From positions 1-26,533 of the forward strand of contig CAZICW010000017.1 in the NCBI GenBank assembly GCA_964537995.1: 26,533 nucleotides of DNA, written 5' to 3'. A program made the position numbers and the translations under genes. The notes below the pieces were generated by a model. That model ran no database searches, was not told the DNA's origin, and saw nothing but the letters and a program-made list of their open reading frames with translations. Below are positions 23,080 to 26,533 of this stretch, piece after piece (position 1 is the stretch's first letter; each line of letters begins with the position of its first letter). This stretch comes from JAFLUQ01 sp964537995. GTDB taxonomy: Bacteria > Bacillota > Clostridia > UMGS1883.

Positions 23080-25007
23080 TCAATAGTTGTAATAATATGG
23101 AAACGCAATTCTCATGATTATATTGTTGTCCATTTTGTAGAAAAAGTTGTCCCGAACCTTTTCTTCGGCTTCGGAAACCGCTTCATTCCATGCGGAGTAT
23201 GCGTCGCTTTGAGACGTAAATTCAAATGCGCCGTTTTCAAAGGAAAATATATAGCCGTAGTTTCGACAGAAGTAAGCGACGCCTATGTACATCCTTCCGT
23301 TTTCGTCAAAGTAATATCCTTTTCCGTAATACCAATCGTTTATCCAATTGCAGCCGTAGTAGTCATAAAGCCGCTGCGCGGTTTCACTGTCGGTCAGGCT
23401 GCCGTCATATACGAAGCTTCCGTCGGCGTCATAGTACGAGAGGAAGCAAATGTCGTTATACAGCGCTATGCCGTCGGCGTTCGGATAAATTTCCTTTTCG
23501 TAGAAGNNNNNNNNNNNNNNNNNNNNNNNNNNNNNNNNNNNNNNNNNNNNNNNNNNNNNNNNNNNNNNNNNNNNNNNNNNNNNNNNNNNNNNNNNNNNNN
23601 NNNNNNAGATTCGGTTTCCACCGCCATAGTCTCGGCGTTCCACATCGGCGTCAATCCGTCAAAAATTGCGCAGAGATCCGTCACCGGAAGGAAGGCGTTT
23701 TCAGAAAGGGAATAACGGGGGTCGTCCCGGCCGTCAACATTGTAAGCTTCACTGTATTGCAGCGTCGCCGAGCCTTCGACTCCCGCGGCGGCGTTTTTGA
23801 TTGCGACGGTTTTGCCTGAGTATTCGGCAGGATCGTCCGCGTAGCTGTTTCTCGTCAGTTCATACGCCGCGTCGAGAGCGTTTTGGTATTCCGTGTATTC
23901 GGCGTATTCCGCAACAAGGTCAACGCTGTTTTCGTCGGTAAGCGCGGGAACGGAAATTTCGTCAAGCTCGCGGTAGTCGTAATCGGTTACGGAGCGAACG
24001 GTAAGGAAGGCGCTTCCCGCGGGAACGCTTTCCGGCGGCTCGCTGCCGTAGCTGTCGGCGTCATACGCGATGGAATAATAGTAGGGAACGAAATCCTCCG
24101 CCTTAAGCTCGCGGACAAGCTCGGCTTCGCTGCGGCTGACAAGACCGTCGGCGCCGACAGTGAATTTCAGAGTGAGACTTTCGTTATCGCCGATATAGCC
24201 GTCGTCGGCGAAAATTTCCGTAAGAGACGCCTTGGCTTCCGCCATAGCGGAGGCATAATCATCTCTCAGCGCCGAGGAGGGTTCCCCGTCGCTGATGTCG
24301 AGAATAAAAATTCCCGTGCAGATGAGAGCCGAAATTTCGTCCGAGGAAAGCACGTCAATCGAATTGTCCGCCAGCGCGGCAAGCGCTTCACGGTCAAGCC
24401 TGACCGTGTAAACGGCGCTTCCGCCTTCCGTTTCCGTTTCGCTTACGAGCGGATAGCTCAGCCTTGCCGCGAACGCGTCGGCAAGCTTATCGGCAAGGTC
24501 GCGGAAGGTTTTCCCATCCGTACCGAAATCAATACCGAGCAGCGCGGAGGGCAATTTATTCGCGTCAAGCAGTAAATATTCCTCCCGAACGGGAATATAC
24601 GGCGCAATAAAATCTGGAATTTTCGCAATCACTTCGGCTTCCCGCGCCCAAAGCGAAAGATTGAAGTCAAAGTCGGGCTTGGAAACGTCAACGGAAATTT
24701 CGCGGGCGCCGTCCTTTGCTTTCGTAACGGAGGTAATGCTGAAATCCTCACCGAAAAGCTTTAGCTCGGAAATTCGTCCGTTTGCCTCTTCCAGAGAGTT
24801 TTTCAGATCCGGCATATCCGTTTCCGGCTCCGCGAAGAACGGGTCAAGGTCGGAAATACTGTATGTTGTGACGGTGGTTTTGGTTACGCTGTCCGCCGCG
24901 CCGCTTTTCTTAAGCGCGCCGTACAGCGCCGCGTCGCCTTCGGAGCAGCCCGAAAACAAAGCCGTCGCAATAGCCAGCGCAAGAATGGCGGCAGTGATTT
25001 TTTTCAT
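23080..25007 (-). CDS. Lipoprotein A, first of a tandem paralogous pair (crossed by a real short gap)
   Basis: It starts MKKITAAILALAIATALFSGC with lipobox LFSGC and lipidated Cys21; AAAGGA lies upstream of the ATG at 25007. The N-terminal ~450 residues are acidic and exported. A stalk-like segment (AFLPVTDLCAIFDGLTPMWNAETMAVETE) precedes the gap at 23507-23606, and the C-terminal part continues FYEKEIYPNADG to YYYNY. The order of segments parallels lipoprotein B (compare FFPNEDG and YFDENGKMYI with YPNADG and YFDENGRMYI), showing duplication. The frames on either side of the N run agree only if the true gap is 2 modulo 3 bases; alignment with B suggests about 26. The function is unknown. Confidence 0.78.
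23507..23606. other. Assembly gap of 100 N (true length unknown, probably about 26 bases)
   Basis: The flanks share no overlap, unlike the gap at 22221. Codon phase on the - strand requires a true length of 2 modulo 3, and the paralogue B has about nine residues at the matching place. Confidence 0.75.
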
Positions 25008-25080
25008 GGGAAAACATCCTTTCTTGAGAAAAATTGTCATGCGAAATTGTGCCGAGAGCCAACGCTCCCGCGCCGACCGC

Positions 25081-25096
25081 GGGCTTTCGCAAGCCC
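25081..25096 (-). promoter_or_regulatory. Leader hairpin with GNRA-type loop upstream of lipoprotein A
   Basis: In the - strand RNA, GGGCUU and AAGCCC form a 6-bp stem capped by GCGA, a stable GNRA tetraloop, within a leader of about 120 bases. It could stabilise the message or belong to a larger regulatory fold; I recognise no riboswitch. Confidence 0.4.
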
Positions 25097-25134
25097 CGTT
25101 TCAAGTCGGATTGACGGAGCGTCAGTTCGGTTTA

Positions 25135-25163
25135 AATATATCATATTCCGTAAAATTTGTCAA
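25135..25163 (-). promoter_or_regulatory. Promoter of the lipoprotein A-B operon
   Basis: On the - strand, TTGACA (25158-25163), a 17-bp spacer and TATATT (25135-25140). It has no LexA box. Confidence 0.82.
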
Positions 25164-25194
25164 GAAAAAAACGTAAAGCTTTGCAAAAAATAAA

Positions 25195-25211
25195 GGGCTG
25201 AAAAACAGCCC
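25195..25211 (-). terminator. Terminator of the CDF exporter gene
   Basis: GGGCTG (25195-25200), a 5-base loop and CAGCCC (25206-25211) form a 6-bp stem followed on the - strand by TTTATTTTTT. It begins one base after the exporter stop codon. Confidence 0.85.
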
Positions 25212-25212
25212 G

Positions 25213-26382
25213 TCATTCAAATAAAAGGTCGATTTTGGTTTCGGCCGTGCAGCCTTCAAAGCTTTCCCTTACAAGAGCCTCGATTTTTTTCTTGATTCCG
25301 TCGGCGTCGCCGCCAAATTTGGAGGGAACGGCGGCGTCGAAAATCAGCCTTGTTCCGTTCGGGCAGGGAACTATGCGGAAATCGTGGATGCTTATGCCGG
25401 CGTCGATTCTTTCCCGCAAAAGCTTCAGCGTTTGCGCCTTCATTTTTTCAAGGCGCGGGTCTGCTTCGTCAACCGGATCCATATGAATTATCGCTTCGCA
25501 GCCGAGCTTTTCGCTTATTTCCCGTTCCATGGCGTCAATTGATTCATGCAGGGCATAAATGTTTCCGCTGCCGTCAACCTCGACATGGAGGGAAACCATT
25601 GTGTGTCCGGGGCCGTAGTCGTGTACGGCAAGGTCGTGAATCCCGAGAGCTTCGTCGTGCGACATCACTATACTTTTTACGCCGCCGACAAAGTCCTTGT
25701 CCGGAGCCTTGCCGAGAAGCGGGTCAACCGTTTCCCGAAAGGATTTTATTCCGGCAATAATAATCAGCACGGAAACAAGCAGACACGCCCAGCCGTCAAT
25801 GTTTAGCGAGGTCAAGGCGCTGACCGCCGAGGAAAGCAAAACCGCTCCCGTGGCGGCGCAGTCGCTCAGACTGTCGGCCGCGGCGGCGCGCATTGACGAG
25901 GAATTGAGCATTTTTCCGTATTTGTTATTGTAAAACGCCATATAAAGCTTCAGCAGGACGGAAGCGATAAGCACGGCAATCAGAGCGGGACTGAGGTCGA
26001 TTTCGGTCGGAGAAATTATGCCCTCCGCTCCGGAACGCAGCAAGCCGAAGCCCATAAGCACAATGACCGACGAAATCAGCATCCCCGAAATATACTCAAA
26101 ACGACCGTGACCGAAGGGATGCTCCCTGTCGGGCGCGTGAGCCGCCAAGCGGAAGCCCGCGAGGGAAACAATGCTGCTGCCGGCGTCGCTGAGGTTGTTC
26201 AGCGCGTCGGCAATCACCGCCGCCGATCCGCTCAGGATTCCGACAACCAGCTTGCCGAGGAACAAAAGAACATTTATCGCTATCCCGTAAATTCCGCACA
26301 CCTCTCCGTAGGCTCTGCGCACCGACGGATCGGAGATATTTTCCCTGTTAGATACAAGCCTGTTTATAAAAAAGGATACCAT
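25213..26382 (-). CDS. Cation diffusion facilitator (CDF) family metal exporter
   Basis: The 389-residue protein has six predicted membrane helices, then a cytoplasmic metal-sensing domain (about 205-300) and a further C-terminal extension. Metal-site residues are visible as IADALNNLSD (57-66, D59 and D66), EHPFGHGR (87-94) and AAADSLSD (167-174, D170 and D174). CDF proteins export Zn, Mn, Fe or other divalent ions in exchange for protons; the DALNNLSD form does not by itself fix the metal. I chose the ATG at 26382 with AAAGGTGAG upstream; an ATG at 26397 overlaps that site. It is a single-gene unit with its own promoter and terminator. Confidence 0.93.
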   Translation of the reverse strand: MVSFFINRLVSNRENISDPSVRRAYGEVCGIYGIAINVLLFLGKLVVGILSGSAAVIADALNNLSDAGSSIVSLAGFRLAAHAPDREHPFGHGRFEYISGMLISSVIVLMGFGLLRSGAEGIISPTEIDLSPALIAVLIASVLLKLYMAFYNNKYGKMLNSSSMRAAAADSLSDCAATGAVLLSSAVSALTSLNIDGWACLLVSVLIIIAGIKSFRETVDPLLGKAPDKDFVGGVKSIVMSHDEALGIHDLAVHDYGPGHTMVSLHVEVDGSGNIYALHESIDAMEREISEKLGCEAIIHMDPVDEADPRLEKMKAQTLKLLRERIDAGISIHDFRIVPCPNGTRLIFDAAVPSKFGGDADGIKKKIEALVRESFEGCTAETKIDLLFE

Positions 26383-26398
26383 ACGCTCACCTTTCATG

Positions 26399-26420
26399 CG
26401 GCAGAAAAGCTTCTCTGCCG
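26399..26420 (-). promoter_or_regulatory. Inverted repeat in the CDF leader, next to the ribosome site
   Basis: An inverted repeat (arms CGGCAGA and TCTGCCG, nearly palindromic through AAGCTT) lies between the promoter and the AAAGGTGAG ribosome site. It may be an operator for a metal-dependent repressor or an RNA hairpin affecting translation. No named regulator site is recognised. Confidence 0.45.
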
Positions 26421-26433
26421 AGGAATTGATATC

Positions 26434-26463
26434 AGTATATAGTATGCGCCGACGGATAGTCAA
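26434..26463 (-). promoter_or_regulatory. Promoter of the CDF exporter gene
   Basis: On the - strand, TTGACT (26458-26463), an 18-bp spacer and TATACT (26434-26439). Confidence 0.72.
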
Positions 26464-26487
26464 GACTAAATTTTTTATAAGCAAAAA

Positions 26488-26519
26488 TTAAGGGGCGCCG
26501 AATAATCCGCGTCCCTTAA
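26488..26519 (-). terminator. Terminator of a gene beyond the window's right edge
   Basis: TTAAGGG (26488-26494) pairs with CCCTTAA (26513-26519), extended by a wobble pair and CGC/GCG. On the - strand a run of T follows (TTTTTG). It probably ends a - strand gene lying to the right of the window. Confidence 0.65.
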
Positions 26520-26533
26520 CCGTAAAAGCAATT

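Overview
The window looks like a Clostridia-type Firmicutes chromosome, probably from a metagenomic or short-read draft assembly. Evidence: ribosome sites of the AAGGAGG type, frequent TTG/GTG starts, a Gram-positive LexA box (GAACAAATGTTC), a yneA-like SOS division inhibitor next to lexA, lipobox lipoproteins, and two 100-N scaffold gaps. No gene-free stretch exceeds about 220 bases. I saw no tRNA, rRNA, CRISPR array or insertion sequence.

Layout. (1) 2-301: the tail of a large protein truncated by the window edge. (2) 400-2429: an SOS control region with lexA (-) diverging from a yneA-like LysM protein (+), each under LexA boxes, followed by a tiny Cys-rich protein and a sirtuin. (3) 2550-4562: an ArsB/NhaD/SLC13-type permease and a cytidylate-kinase-like protein. 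(4) 4646-9136 (-): the str operon rpsL-rpsG-fusA-tuf, with consensus promoters before rpsL and tuf. (5) 9354-21053 (+): a compact, co-directional 15-gene cluster for a tailed phage-like particle: zinc-finger protein, TerS-TerL fusion terminase, portal, head closure, minor capsid, two tail-chaperone-like proteins, scaffold, major capsid, head-tail connector, tail terminator, tail tube, short tape measure, distal tail, tail-tip protein, and a final baseplate/receptor-binding candidate. (6) 21119-25007 (-): two paralogous lipoproteins in tandem, each crossed by an assembly gap. (7) 25213-26382 (-): a CDF metal exporter.

The main finding is region 5. It has packaging, head and tail genes but no integrase, phage repressor, replication, prohead protease or lysis gene, and I see no attachment repeats. 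Its single promoter (TTGACT-17 bp-TATTAT at 9260-9288) is followed at once by a perfect palindromic LexA operator (9300-9315), with the same core as the boxes at lexA and yneA in this window. Every gene appears intact, many overlap by 4 bases, and base composition resembles the neighbours by eye. The simplest hypothesis is a domesticated, host-SOS-controlled particle: a candidate gene transfer agent (GTA) or PBSX-like DNA-packaging particle of Clostridia. Further oddities are the fused terminase, a tape measure of only 581 residues, and a connector/tail-chaperone block placed before the scaffold and capsid genes. The gene families are read from sequence; the GTA role is inference.
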